Shown here one piece after another: positions 1 to 6,561 of a stretch of 64,000 nt of DNA. Within the stretch, counting starts at the first letter, position 1. The number at the start of each line of letters is the position of its first letter. The DNA is from Thermus aquaticus (GTDB lineage: Bacteria; Deinococcota; Deinococci; Deinococcales; Thermaceae): NCBI RefSeq assembly GCF_001280255.1, contig NZ_LHCI01000106.1, positions 1,589,766 through 1,653,765 of the forward strand, written 5' to 3'. Made by a program: the position numbers and the translations under genes. The notes beneath the pieces are model-generated. The model did no database searches and was not told the origin of the DNA. It worked only from the letters and a program-made list of their open reading frames with translations.

Positions 1-863
1 GGCCCGCTCTTCTTGGTCAGGCAGGACCTCGTAGTCAGTAGTCCCCACGCACGTGGGGATGGCCCGTAACCAAGGGCGTGGTCCAGGCTATGGCCGGGGT
101 AGTCCCCACGCACGTGGGGATGGCCCGGGCTACCGGGAGGAGCTAGAAAAACTCCTGAACGTAGTCCCCACGCACGTGGGGATGGCCCGAACCCGAACTC
201 ACTGAGGAGGTGCTAGATGGGTAGTCCCCACGCACGTGGGGATGGCCCGGAGACATATATACACACTCGAGCGGCCATATAGTAGTCCCCACGCACGTGG
301 GGATGGCCCGGCCGACTCCAGGATGCAGGCGGCGGCGTTGGCGTAGTCCCCACGCACGTGGGGATGGCCCGGATTACGCCGCCCTGCTCACCTCGCCGAA
401 CCTGGTAGTCCCCACGCACGTGGGGATGGCCCGGCAACCCGACAACGCCTGTCGGGAACCCGGGCGTAGTCCCCACGCACGTGGGGATGGCCCGAATAGG
501 GGCCTCCTCCTCAAGGAGGGCCTTGACGTAGTCCCCACGCACGTGGGGATGGCCCGGACGAGTGGGGGCTCCTGGAGTGATGCCTACGGGTAGTCCCCAC
601 GCACGTGGGGATGGCCCGATCGGCTTCTGGGCCCGCCAGACGGGCAAATCCGTAGTCCCCACGCACGTGGGGATGGCCCGAGGTAGGCCGTTATGTCTCC
701 AAAACGTCCTCCGTAGTCCCCACGCACGTGGGGATGGCCCGGCCACATATGGACGGGTGGGCACCAGGGCCGCGTAGTCCCCACGCACGTGGGGATGGAC
801 CGTTTCGCGGGGTTTTTAGCGGGGTGCGCAGGGGGTAGTCCCCACGCACGTGGGGATGGACCG
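1..863 (+). CRISPR. Type I-E CRISPR array, leader-distal end
   Basis: Fourteen complete 29-nt repeats start at 38, 99, 161, 221, 282, 343, 405, 466, 528, 590, 652, 713, 774 and 835. The last 6 nt of another repeat lie at 1-6, so the array continues left of the window. Repeats begin GTAGTCCCCACGC and end GTGGGGATGGCCCG; the core is a CCCCACG..CGTGGGG palindrome. Spacers are 31-33 nt and all differ. The last two repeats (774, 835) end GGACCG instead of GGCCCG, as the Thermus type I-E repeat usually does, so this is the old, leader-distal end and the leader lies to the left. The repeat shape matches Cas6e-processed subtype I-E. No cas gene is in the window. Confidence 0.97.
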
Positions 864-874
864 GAGGGCCAGGG

Positions 875-964
875 GTGCCCGAGGGGCGAGACCACCCGGC
901 CGTGGTAGCCCTCGCCCTGACCGCCTGGGCTAGGTGGGAGCTGTGGCGGGCCTACCAAGCTTGA
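875..964 (+). pseudogene. Short C-terminal gene remnant abutting the CRISPR array
   Basis: Just after the last repeat, one frame reads through from a GTG (875) to TGA (962-964). It encodes 29 residues rich in Ala/Trp/Arg (DHPAVVALALTAWARWELW). Composition and pattern (acidic/His residues, then an Ala-Leu-rich amphipathic stretch ending at a stop) resemble the C-terminus of a phage terminase-like protein, but this is only a resemblance. It may equally be a chance ORF in the array trailer. It sits directly upstream of the toxin-antitoxin pair. Confidence 0.25.
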
Positions 965-981
965 GGTAAGATGAGGGCACG

Positions 982-1170
982 ATGGCTAAGGGCCTGGTCT
1001 TCAAGTCCAAGAAGGCGGCGGAAGTCTTCAGGATCGTCCAGTCTATGCCTCCCCTTACGGATGAGGATGCCAGGAAGATGGTGGAGGCCATAGAGCGAGT
1101 AACCGGACGCCGCCACCCTTTGCGCAAGGTTAGGCGCAAGAATGAGGCCGCCGAAGCGCCTTCTTCTTGA
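982..1170 (+). CDS. Putative antitoxin of a PIN-domain toxin-antitoxin pair
   Basis: This 62-residue basic/acidic protein (MAKGLVFKSKKAAEVFRIVQ...) has no DNA-binding motif I can name. It is called an antitoxin because it lies immediately before, and overlaps by 29 nt, a PIN-domain toxin gene, the normal antitoxin-first order of vapBC-type modules. A GAGG element 4 nt before the ATG could serve as ribosome binding site; a TAAGAT hexamer lies 9 nt upstream. The C-terminal half (KKAAEVF, DEDARKMVEAIERV) is predicted helical, as expected for a segment that wraps the toxin. The family is not recognised, so the function is inferred from context. Confidence 0.6.
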   Translation: MAKGLVFKSKKAAEVFRIVQSMPPLTDEDARKMVEAIERVTGRRHPLRKVRRKNEAAEAPSS

Positions 1171-1564
1171 CACCAACTTCTTCATTGCCCTCCGGCGCGG
1201 CGAGCCGGAGGCTTATCGTTTTCTTGCTAGGCTAAGCGAGGAGCAACTGGTAACTTCGGCCATCGTTCAGGTTGAGTACGCCACCGGAGAGTTTGTTGTT
1301 GACCCAAGGCGGGAAAGAAGTGTGGAGGCCATGTTCGCGCGGTTTGCCGTCTTGCCCTTTGAGGGCAAGGTGGCTAGGAAGGCCATGCGGGAAGCGGCGA
1401 AGCTGAACCTGCCGAAGCTTCCCAACCCCCACAAGAAGCTGTTTGACCTAATGATTGCGACGACCGCTTGGGCGCACAACCGCACGTTGCTTACCGAAAA
1501 CATCGGCGACTTCGCCGCCTTCGCCTGGGTAAAGGTAGCAAACTGGCGGGACTATGGGCGGTAG
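1142..1564 (+). CDS. PIN-domain ribonuclease toxin (VapC-like)
   Basis: The 140-residue protein has PIN-domain acidic landmarks: LLLDTNFFI near residue 10, an internal acidic segment (VEYATGE), FDLMIATTAWAHNRTLLTEN and the final IGDFA. PIN toxins coordinate Mg2+ with these Asp/Glu residues and cleave RNA, often tRNA or rRNA. The ATG lies inside the preceding ORF (29-nt overlap), implying translational coupling with its antitoxin. Length is typical for VapC. Position beside a CRISPR array and a recombinase fits a mobile or defence island. The RNA target cannot be read from sequence. Confidence 0.85.
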   Translation: MRPPKRLLLDTNFFIALRRGEPEAYRFLARLSEEQLVTSAIVQVEYATGEFVVDPRRERSVEAMFARFAVLPFEGKVARKAMREAAKLNLPKLPNPHKKLFDLMIATTAWAHNRTLLTENIGDFAAFAWVKVANWRDYGR

Positions 1565-1568
1565 ATAG

Positions 1569-1642
1569 GCCCGCCGGCTCCTCATCGTGGGCAAGTCGGG
1601 GTCGGGGAAGGGCGCCATGGCCTGGGAGGTCATCTGGCGTGG
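1569..1642 (+). pseudogene. Fragment of a P-loop ATPase
   Basis: After an in-frame stop at 1566, one frame encodes RRLLIVGKSGSGKGAMAWEV. It has a clean Walker A motif (GKSGSGKG) after a hydrophobic strand, as in the opening of a P-loop ATPase domain. There is no start codon before it and no Walker B after it; the frame runs into a CRISPR-like palindrome and then the recombinase. It is best read as a leftover of a lost ATPase gene from a mobile element. Confidence 0.45.
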
Positions 1643-1643
1643 G

Positions 1644-1659
1644 CCCCACGCGCGTGGGG
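1644..1659. repeat. CRISPR-repeat-like 16-bp palindrome
   Basis: CCCCACGCGCGTGGGG is a perfect 16-bp palindrome. It differs at one or two central bases from the core of the CRISPR repeats at 38-863 (CCCCACGCACGTGGGG). The flanking repeat ends (GTAGT, ATGG) are absent, so it is not a full repeat. It could be a degenerate solo repeat or a chance inverted repeat in GC-rich DNA. Confidence 0.4.
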
Positions 1660-1699
1660 TGAGCGCTGGAAGTTTTGAGGGGCGCAAGTCCTCCATCTT

Positions 1700-1729
1700 C
1701 GCGAAAGGTACATTTCGCGCATGTATAAT
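1700..1729 (+). promoter_or_regulatory. Recombinase promoter with dyad and perfect TATAAT
   Basis: A perfect inverted repeat, CGCGAAA (1700-1706) and TTTCGCG (1713-1719) with a 6-bp centre, is followed by a consensus TATAAT at 1724-1729. The dyad covers the -35 region. Transcription starting about 7 nt after the box would begin at ATG 1736, giving a leaderless mRNA. The dyad may be an operator or a recombinase core site (two arms, 6-bp spacer). Confidence 0.65.
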
Positions 1730-1735
1730 GCCCCC

Positions 1736-2662
1736 ATGGCTGGGCCGACCACCCAGGGTGTTATCTGGAAAACCATCGGCGTTAAAAAGCCCGAGAAGGC
1801 CCTTCTGCCCCTGGCCCCTTATGCCGAATACCTTCTTTTGGAGCGGGGCTACTCGCCCCGGGGGGTGCGCCGCTACCTCCAGGACCTGGTCCTCTGGTTC
1901 CGCTTCCTCGAGGCCCGCGCCCTCCCGCCAGGCCCCGAGGCGGTGCGGGCCATCCTCCTGGAGGAGCGCTGGGCCCCCAGGCGGGTCCAGGGCTTCCTGG
2001 CGGCCCTGAGGAGCTACTACCGCTACCTGGCCCAGGTGCGGGGCGAGGCCGTGGCGGACCCTACCGAGGGCATTGGGCGGCCCAAGGCCGGAAGGCGGCT
2101 TCCCCTGCACCCGGCCCCCGAGGAGCTCTTGCGCTTCCTCGAGGCCCTGGCCCAGGAAAAGGAGGCCCGGCTCCTCACCGCCCTTGCCCGCTTCCTCTAC
2201 GGCACGGGCCTCCGCATCTCCGAGGCCCTTTCCCTGAAGGGCAAGAACATCGTCCAGGAAGGCGGGCGCCCCGTGGCCGTGCGGGTGGTGGGTAAGGGCA
2301 ACAAGGAACGGCTGGTACCCCTTTCCCGGACCGCTCAGAGCGCGCTCTTGGAGCTGGGCCCACCCCAGGGAAATGTGAATGTATTCACTTTTGCCCAGGG
2401 GCGGTGCCGGGGCCGGGTGCCCTCGGCCCGGTACGTGGAGGCCAAGTTCCGTGAAGCCGCCCTTAGGGCGGGCCTAGACCCCAGGCGCTTCACCCCCCAC
2501 AAGCTCCGCCACGCCTACGCCACGCTCCTGGTGGAAAGGGGCGTCCAGCTGGACGCCGTCAAGGACCTCCTGGGCCACGAGTCTATCGCCACCACCCAGA
2601 TCTACCTCCACGCCTCCCGGGAAAGGCTTAAGGAGGCGGCCTCCCGGCTCCCCGACCTTTAG
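1736..2662 (+). CDS. Tyrosine recombinase / integrase (XerC/D-like)
   Basis: Phage-integrase family site-specific recombinase of 308 residues. An N-terminal SAM-like core-binding domain (LLLERGYSPRGVRRYLQDL) precedes the catalytic domain. Catalytic landmarks are the first Arg in YGTGLRISEALSL, the HxxR-type segment TPHKLRHAYATLL, the LLGHESIATTQIYLH segment and its nucleophilic Tyr. Such enzymes cut and rejoin DNA via a 3'-phosphotyrosine. The start at ATG 1736 is preferred over ATG 1721 because TATAAT (1724-1729) overlaps the upstream codons and points to a leaderless start at 1736. It could be a chromosomal Xer protein or the integrase of the neighbouring island; the arms just upstream favour the latter. 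Confidence 0.9.
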   Translation: MAGPTTQGVIWKTIGVKKPEKALLPLAPYAEYLLLERGYSPRGVRRYLQDLVLWFRFLEARALPPGPEAVRAILLEERWAPRRVQGFLAALRSYYRYLAQVRGEAVADPTEGIGRPKAGRRLPLHPAPEELLRFLEALAQEKEARLLTALARFLYGTGLRISEALSLKGKNIVQEGGRPVAVRVVGKGNKERLVPLSRTAQSALLELGPPQGNVNVFTFAQGRCRGRVPSARYVEAKFREAALRAGLDPRRFTPHKLRHAYATLLVERGVQLDAVKDLLGHESIATTQIYLHASRERLKEAASRLPDL

Positions 2663-2665
2663 TGC

Positions 2666-2671
2666 TACCAT
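2666..2671 (+). promoter_or_regulatory. Leaderless -10 box of the HxlR gene
   Basis: TACCAT (TANNNT) ends 6 nt before ATG 2678 and overlaps the spacer after the recombinase stop. This is the leaderless promoter arrangement common in Thermus/Deinococcus. I see no good -35. Confidence 0.5.
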
Positions 2672-2677
2672 AGGGCT

Positions 2678-3016
2678 ATGGCCGATGCCCCGGCGCGGGA
2701 AGAAGGCGCCTTCTGCCCCGTCTACGCCGCCCTCAACCTCCTGCAGGAGAAGTGGACCCTGCACATCATCCGGGCCCTTCTCGAGGGCCCCAAGGGGTTC
2801 AACGAGCTCTCCCGAGCCATCGGCGGGGTGAACCCGGCCACGCTCTCCCAGCGCCTGGACCACCTGGTGCGGCTGGGGCTCGTGGAGAAGACCGTGGAGT
2901 CCTACATGCCCCCCCGCACCCGCTACCGCCTCACCCCCTCGGGCGAGGAGCTGGAGGCGGTCATCCAGGCCGTGGACCGCTGGGCCCGCAAGCACCTGAA
3001 GGCCCCGGTGTCCTGA
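2678..3016 (+). CDS. HxlR-family winged-helix transcriptional regulator
   Basis: A 112-residue MarR-like regulator of the HxlR family. Diagnostic features are CPVYAALNLLQEKWTLHII near the N-terminus, GPKGFNELSRAIGGVNPATLSQRLDHL (the helix-turn-helix) and the wing RTRYRLTPSGEEL. HxlR proteins act as dimers on nearby promoters and often sense redox or aldehyde stress; Cys18 in the CPV motif is the usual sensory position. It faces the bacterioferritin gene tail to tail, so the target is not obvious from position. Confidence 0.92.
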   Translation: MADAPAREEGAFCPVYAALNLLQEKWTLHIIRALLEGPKGFNELSRAIGGVNPATLSQRLDHLVRLGLVEKTVESYMPPRTRYRLTPSGEELEAVIQAVDRWARKHLKAPVS

Positions 3017-3030
3017 GGAGTTGCAAACGT

Positions 3031-3507
3031 TCAGTCCAGGCCCCCGGCCAGGTACTGCAAGTAGTTGCTGAGGCCCATCTGGTCCAGAAGCTCCCGCTGG
3101 GTCTCCAGCCAGTCCACGTGGGCCTCCTCGTCCTCGAGGATGGCCGCCACCATATCCCGGGTGCCGTTGTCCCCCAGGCTCTGGGCCAGGTTCATGGTCT
3201 CGTTGTAGCCCTTCACCGCCTGCAGTTCCCCCTCGTAGTCCTTGAAGAGGATCTCCTGCACGTTCTTCCCGATCTTGATCTCCCCGATGCGGCTCACCTC
3301 GGGAAAGCCCTCCAGGAAGAGGATCCTTTCAATGTGCTTCTCGGCGTGGCGCATCTCGGTGATGGCGTGGGCCTTCAGGTGCTTGGCCAGGGCCTTGAAG
3401 CCCCAGTTCTCCGCCATCTCGGCGTGGACCATGTACTGCAAAATGGCGGCCAGCTCCTCGGAAAGCCGCTCCTGCAAGCTCTGGATCACCTCGGGGTGCC
3501 CTTTCAT
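3031..3507 (-). CDS. bfr: Bacterioferritin
   Basis: A 158-residue four-helix iron-storage protein that oxidises Fe2+ and stores it as a ferric mineral in a 24-mer cage. Ferroxidase ligands fall at the E. coli Bfr positions: Glu18, Glu51, His54, Glu94, Glu127 and His130. The inter-subunit haem ligand Met52 is present (EMRHAEKHIERILFLEG). Length matches the family. A GGAGGAGGT ribosome binding site precedes the ATG, and a TAGGAT -10-like box lies further upstream in the 27-nt gap to the SDR gene, so it may be transcribed alone as well as by read-through. Confidence 0.97.
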   Translation of the reverse strand: MKGHPEVIQSLQERLSEELAAILQYMVHAEMAENWGFKALAKHLKAHAITEMRHAEKHIERILFLEGFPEVSRIGEIKIGKNVQEILFKDYEGELQAVKGYNETMNLAQSLGDNGTRDMVAAILEDEEAHVDWLETQRELLDQMGLSNYLQYLAGGLD

Positions 3508-3534
3508 GGTGGACCTCCTCCCCCATCCTACCCC

Positions 3535-4275
3535 TTAGGCCGGGGCCGCGCCGATGGTCCGCCCCCCGTCCACGAAGAGGACCTGGCCGGTGATGAAGCT
3601 GGACTCGTCGGAAACCAGAAAGAGCGCGGCGTAGGCCACCTCCAGAGGCTTCCCGGTCCGGCCCAGGGGCGTGGCGGCGATGGCCTTTTCCCGCACCTTC
3701 TCCGGCACCTTCTCCGTCATCCGGGTCTCAATGAAGCCGGGGGCCAGGGCGTTCACCCGGATGCCGTAGCGCCCCAGTTCCAGGGCCAGCGTGCGGGTGA
3801 GCCCCACGACCCCCGCCTTGGAGGCGCTGTAGTTGGCCTGCCCCAGGTTGCCCAGGTAGACCCGGCTCGCGGTGAGGACGATGCTCCCCGGGTTCCTCTC
3901 CCGCATGGCCTCGCTGGCGGCCTTGGCCACCAGGAAGCTTCCGGTGAGGTTCACCTTGAGCACCAGCTCCCAGTCCTCCAGGGGCATCTTCCAGTGGAAG
4001 TTGTCCCGGGTGATGCCGGCGTAGTGGACCACGCCGTCCAGGCGGCCTAAAGCCTTCAGGGCCTCGGCGAAGCCCCGCTCTACGGAGGCGGGGTCCGCCA
4101 CGTCCATGGCCACGGGGATGGCCCCGGTGGCCTGGGAGGCGGCCTCGAGGCCCTCCCGGTCCAGGTCGCAGGCCACAAGCCTCGCCCCCTCCCGGGCGAA
4201 GAGCTCCAGGGTGGCCCGGCCGATGCCGTGGGCCGCCCCGGTGATGAGAACGTTCTTCCCCTCCAGCCTGCCCAT
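3535..4275 (-). CDS. Short-chain dehydrogenase/reductase (FabG-like), fatty-acid operon
   Basis: A 246-residue classical SDR. The Rossmann motif is TGAAHGIG near residues 12-19, the catalytic Tyr/Lys are in YSASK, and the C-terminus has GQVLFVDGG. The usual NNAG strand motif is HYAG here. It most likely oxidises or reduces a 3-hydroxyacyl-CoA with NAD(P). Its ATG shares one base with the stop of the upstream MaoC gene (TGATG), so the two are translationally coupled. With the acyl-CoA dehydrogenase and hydratase it completes a beta-oxidation-like trio. Confidence 0.9.
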   Translation of the reverse strand: MGRLEGKNVLITGAAHGIGRATLELFAREGARLVACDLDREGLEAASQATGAIPVAMDVADPASVERGFAEALKALGRLDGVVHYAGITRDNFHWKMPLEDWELVLKVNLTGSFLVAKAASEAMRERNPGSIVLTASRVYLGNLGQANYSASKAGVVGLTRTLALELGRYGIRVNALAPGFIETRMTEKVPEKVREKAIAATPLGRTGKPLEVAYAALFLVSDESSFITGQVLFVDGGRTIGAAPA

Positions 4276-4727
4276 CAGGCGCCTCCTTCCCTTCTTTTCA
4301 CCATGGTGACGAACTCCCCCTCCTGCACCACTTCGCCCTTCTGGTTCAGGACCCGCACCTTCTGCACCAGGATGCCCCGGTCGGGCCTCGAGGTCTCCCG
4401 CTTCTCCAGAATCTCCGTCTCCCCGTGGACCGTGTCGCCGATGAAGACGGGCTTCAGGAAGCGGTAGTTCCTGATCTCCAGCCAGGCGATGAGGGTCCCC
4501 TCAAAATGGCCCGAGCGCTGCCTGAGGCCCGTCAGCATGGAGAGGACCAGGAGGCCGTGGGCGATGCGGGCCCCGAAGGGGGTGGAGCGGGCGAACTCGG
4601 CGTCGGTGTGGATGGGGTTAAAGTCCCCGGAGACCCCGGCGAAGTGGACGATGTCGGCCTCGGTGACGGTGCGGGCGGGGGTGGTGAAGCGCTGGCCTAC
4701 CTGAAAGTCCTCAAAGTATAAGGGCAT
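4275..4727 (-). CDS. MaoC-like (R)-enoyl-CoA hydratase
   Basis: A single hot-dog-fold MaoC domain of 150 residues. The hydratase motif is DFNPIHTDAEFA followed by ARIAHGLLV, holding the Asp/His pair that adds water to trans-2-enoyl-CoA. The start at 4727 (MPLYFEDF) is chosen over an upstream ATG because an AGGAGGT element ends 5 nt before it. It lies between the acyl-CoA dehydrogenase and SDR genes, so the substrate is probably the enoyl-CoA made by the dehydrogenase. Confidence 0.92.
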   Translation of the reverse strand: MPLYFEDFQVGQRFTTPARTVTEADIVHFAGVSGDFNPIHTDAEFARSTPFGARIAHGLLVLSMLTGLRQRSGHFEGTLIAWLEIRNYRFLKPVFIGDTVHGETEILEKRETSRPDRGILVQKVRVLNQKGEVVQEGEFVTMVKRREGGA

Positions 4728-4738
4728 GGCGCACCTCC

Positions 4739-5875
4739 TCAAGCAAAGGCCCTGATCCCCGTCAGGTGGGCCCCGATGACCAGCTTCTGGATCTCGCTCG
4801 TCCCCTCGTAGAGGGTGAGGATGCGGGCATCCCGATAAAGCCTCGCCACCTCGTACTCCTCAAAGAAGCCGTACCCGCCGTGGACCTGGATGGCCCGGTA
4901 GGCCACCCGGTTGGCGGCCTCGGAAGCGAAGAGCTTGGCCATGCTGGCCTCGAGGGTGTACCGTTCCCCGGAGAGCTTCTTGGCCACCGCCTGGTAGGTG
5001 AGGAGGCGGCTGGCCTCCAGGTCCAGCTTCATCTCCGCCAGCTTCTCCTGGATGAGCTGGAAGCTGGCGATGGGCCTGCCAAACTGCCGCCTCTCCTTGG
5101 CGTAGGCCAAGGAGAGGTCCAGGGCCCTCTGCATGAGGCCCACGGCTCCGGCCGCCAGGGAGATGCGGCCCGTGTCTAGCGTGGACAGGGCGATCTTAAA
5201 CCCCTCCCCTTCCTGGCCCAGGAGCCGGTCCCTGGGAATCCGCACCCCATCCAGGAAGACCATCCCGGTGTCCGCAGCCCTCAGGCCCAGCTTCCCCTTG
5301 AGGGGGGTGGTCCTCACCCCATCCTGGCGCTCCACGAGAAAGGCGCTGATGCCCTTGCTGCCTTGGTCAGGGTCCGTCTTGGCGAAGACGATGAAGACCT
5401 CGGCCACGTTGGCGTGGGAGATGAAGGTCTTCTGGCCCTCGAGGACGTAAAAATCCCCGTCGCGGTAGGCCCTGGTCTTTAGGCTCCCGGCGTCCGAGCC
5501 GGCTTCCGGCTCGGTGAGGGCGTAAGCCCCCAGGACCTCGCCCCGGGCCAGCCTGGGCACATAGCGCTCTTTCTGCGCCTCGGTGCCATAGGCCAGGAGA
5601 GGGGTGAGAACCAGGCTCTGCTGCACGGAGAGGACAGAGCGCAAGGAGGCGTACCCCCCCATCTCCTCCAGGAGGGCGATGTAGGCCCAGAAGTCCAGCC
5701 CCGCCCCACCCAACTCCTCGGGGACGAAGACCCCAAGGAAGCCGAGCCTCGCCATCCCCTCCACAAGGGGCCAGGGAAAGGCCTCCTCCTCTTCGTAGGC
5801 CCTAAGCGCCCCGCCCTGCTCGGAAAGAAACCTCCGGGCAAGCTCCCGGATCTCCTTGTGCTCAGGCACCTTCAC
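4739..5875 (-). CDS. Acyl-CoA dehydrogenase
   Basis: A 378-residue FAD flavoenzyme, full family length. Recognisable segments are YALTEPEAGSDAGSLKT (FAD/substrate loop), RQFGRPIASFQLIQEKLAEM, IQVHGGYGFFEEYEVARLYRDARI and the C-terminal YEGTSEIQKLVIG, whose Glu is the catalytic base. It introduces the alpha-beta double bond into acyl-CoA and passes electrons to ETF. The start overlaps the 3' end of the TetR gene by 14 nt. It is the first enzyme of a tetR-acd-maoC-sdr operon, so it is probably induced when TetR binds an acyl-CoA. Confidence 0.95.
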   Translation of the reverse strand: MKVPEHKEIRELARRFLSEQGGALRAYEEEEAFPWPLVEGMARLGFLGVFVPEELGGAGLDFWAYIALLEEMGGYASLRSVLSVQQSLVLTPLLAYGTEAQKERYVPRLARGEVLGAYALTEPEAGSDAGSLKTRAYRDGDFYVLEGQKTFISHANVAEVFIVFAKTDPDQGSKGISAFLVERQDGVRTTPLKGKLGLRAADTGMVFLDGVRIPRDRLLGQEGEGFKIALSTLDTGRISLAAGAVGLMQRALDLSLAYAKERRQFGRPIASFQLIQEKLAEMKLDLEASRLLTYQAVAKKLSGERYTLEASMAKLFASEAANRVAYRAIQVHGGYGFFEEYEVARLYRDARILTLYEGTSEIQKLVIGAHLTGIRAFA

Positions 5876-6437
5876 GCTCCAACCCCCTTAGGATCAGGTC
5901 GTAGTAGCCCCGGGCCACCTCCTCGGCCCGCATGGGGCCGCCAGGCCGGAACCAGCGGATCATCCAGTTAAGCATGGAGAGGACTGCCCGCCCCGCCAGG
6001 GCCACGTCCACCGGGCGAAAGACCCCCGCCTCTATCCCCCGCCTCAGGATGGTACGGAGGTTGGCCTCGTGCCGGTCGCGCAGGACCACGGTCTTCTCCC
6101 GTTTCTCGGGGGAAAGGCTTTTGATGCCCTGGAGCATGGTGACGAAAAAGGCGTGGTTTTCCTCAAAAAAGCGGGCGTGCCCCTCCATGAAGTGCAGGAG
6201 GGCCAGGGAGGGATGGGGCTCGCTCAGGGCCTTCTCCCCTTCCCGGATGAGGCCCTCGAGGGCCAGGAGGCTGATCTCGTAGAGCACCTCCTCCTTGCTG
6301 CGGAAGTGGTGGTAGAGGGCCGCTTTGGAGAGCCCGGTGGCCTGGGCGATGTCCTGAACGCTGGTGGTCTCGTAGCCCTTCTCGGTGAAGAGTTTGGCGG
6401 CTTCCTCCAGGATGCGGGTGCGGGTGGTGGCGATCAT
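5862..6437 (-). CDS. TetR-family regulator of the acyl-CoA operon
   Basis: A 191-residue TetR repressor. The N-terminal helix-turn-helix reads TSVQDIAQATGLSKAALYHHFRSKEEVL (residues ~25-52, in order), followed by an all-helical ligand domain. It leads an operon with an acyl-CoA dehydrogenase, MaoC hydratase and SDR, the context of acyl-CoA-sensing TetR proteins (FadR/PaaR types) in Thermus. A near-perfect palindrome 4 bp upstream is its likely own operator. Which of the known Thermus TetR proteins it corresponds to cannot be decided here. Confidence 0.92.
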   Translation of the reverse strand: MIATTRTRILEEAAKLFTEKGYETTSVQDIAQATGLSKAALYHHFRSKEEVLYEISLLALEGLIREGEKALSEPHPSLALLHFMEGHARFFEENHAFFVTMLQGIKSLSPEKREKTVVLRDRHEANLRTILRRGIEAGVFRPVDVALAGRAVLSMLNWMIRWFRPGGPMRAEEVARGYYDLILRGLEREGA

Positions 6438-6441
6438 AGTC

Positions 6442-6457
6442 TACCGACCGGTTGGTA
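6442..6457. promoter_or_regulatory. TetR operator palindrome
   Basis: TACCGACCGGTTGGTA is a 16-bp inverted repeat matching its own reverse complement at 14 of 16 positions. It lies 5-20 nt before the TetR start codon (minus strand) and downstream of a TAGAGT box, where a bound repressor would block transcription. The ACCGACCGGT core is typical of TetR operators in front of acyl-CoA genes. Confidence 0.7.
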
Positions 6458-6510
6458 AAGGTACTCTACCCTGGCTGGGGGAGGTTGTCAAGCCTCAGGG
6501 TGATCTATTT

Positions 6511-6541
6511 GTGTTAAGTATCACGATTTTATCGGCTTGTG
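6511..6541. repeat. 31-nt intergenic element, copy A
   Basis: The sequence GTGTTAAGTATCACGAT...GCTTGTG aligns without gaps to 34493-34523, with about 22 of 31 positions identical. It begins with an imperfect dyad (GTGnTA..ATCAC) like a CRP/FNR-family site. It lies between the ppx stop and the TetR promoter in an AT-rich stretch unlike the surroundings. Confidence 0.45.
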
Positions 6542-6561
6542 ACACCATTCCCCCCTTCAAC

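Noticed and set aside
213-958. Overlapping ORFs across the CRISPR array encoding repeated SPHARGDGP / GPSPRAWGL
   Set aside because: These are translations of the CRISPR repeats, not proteins.
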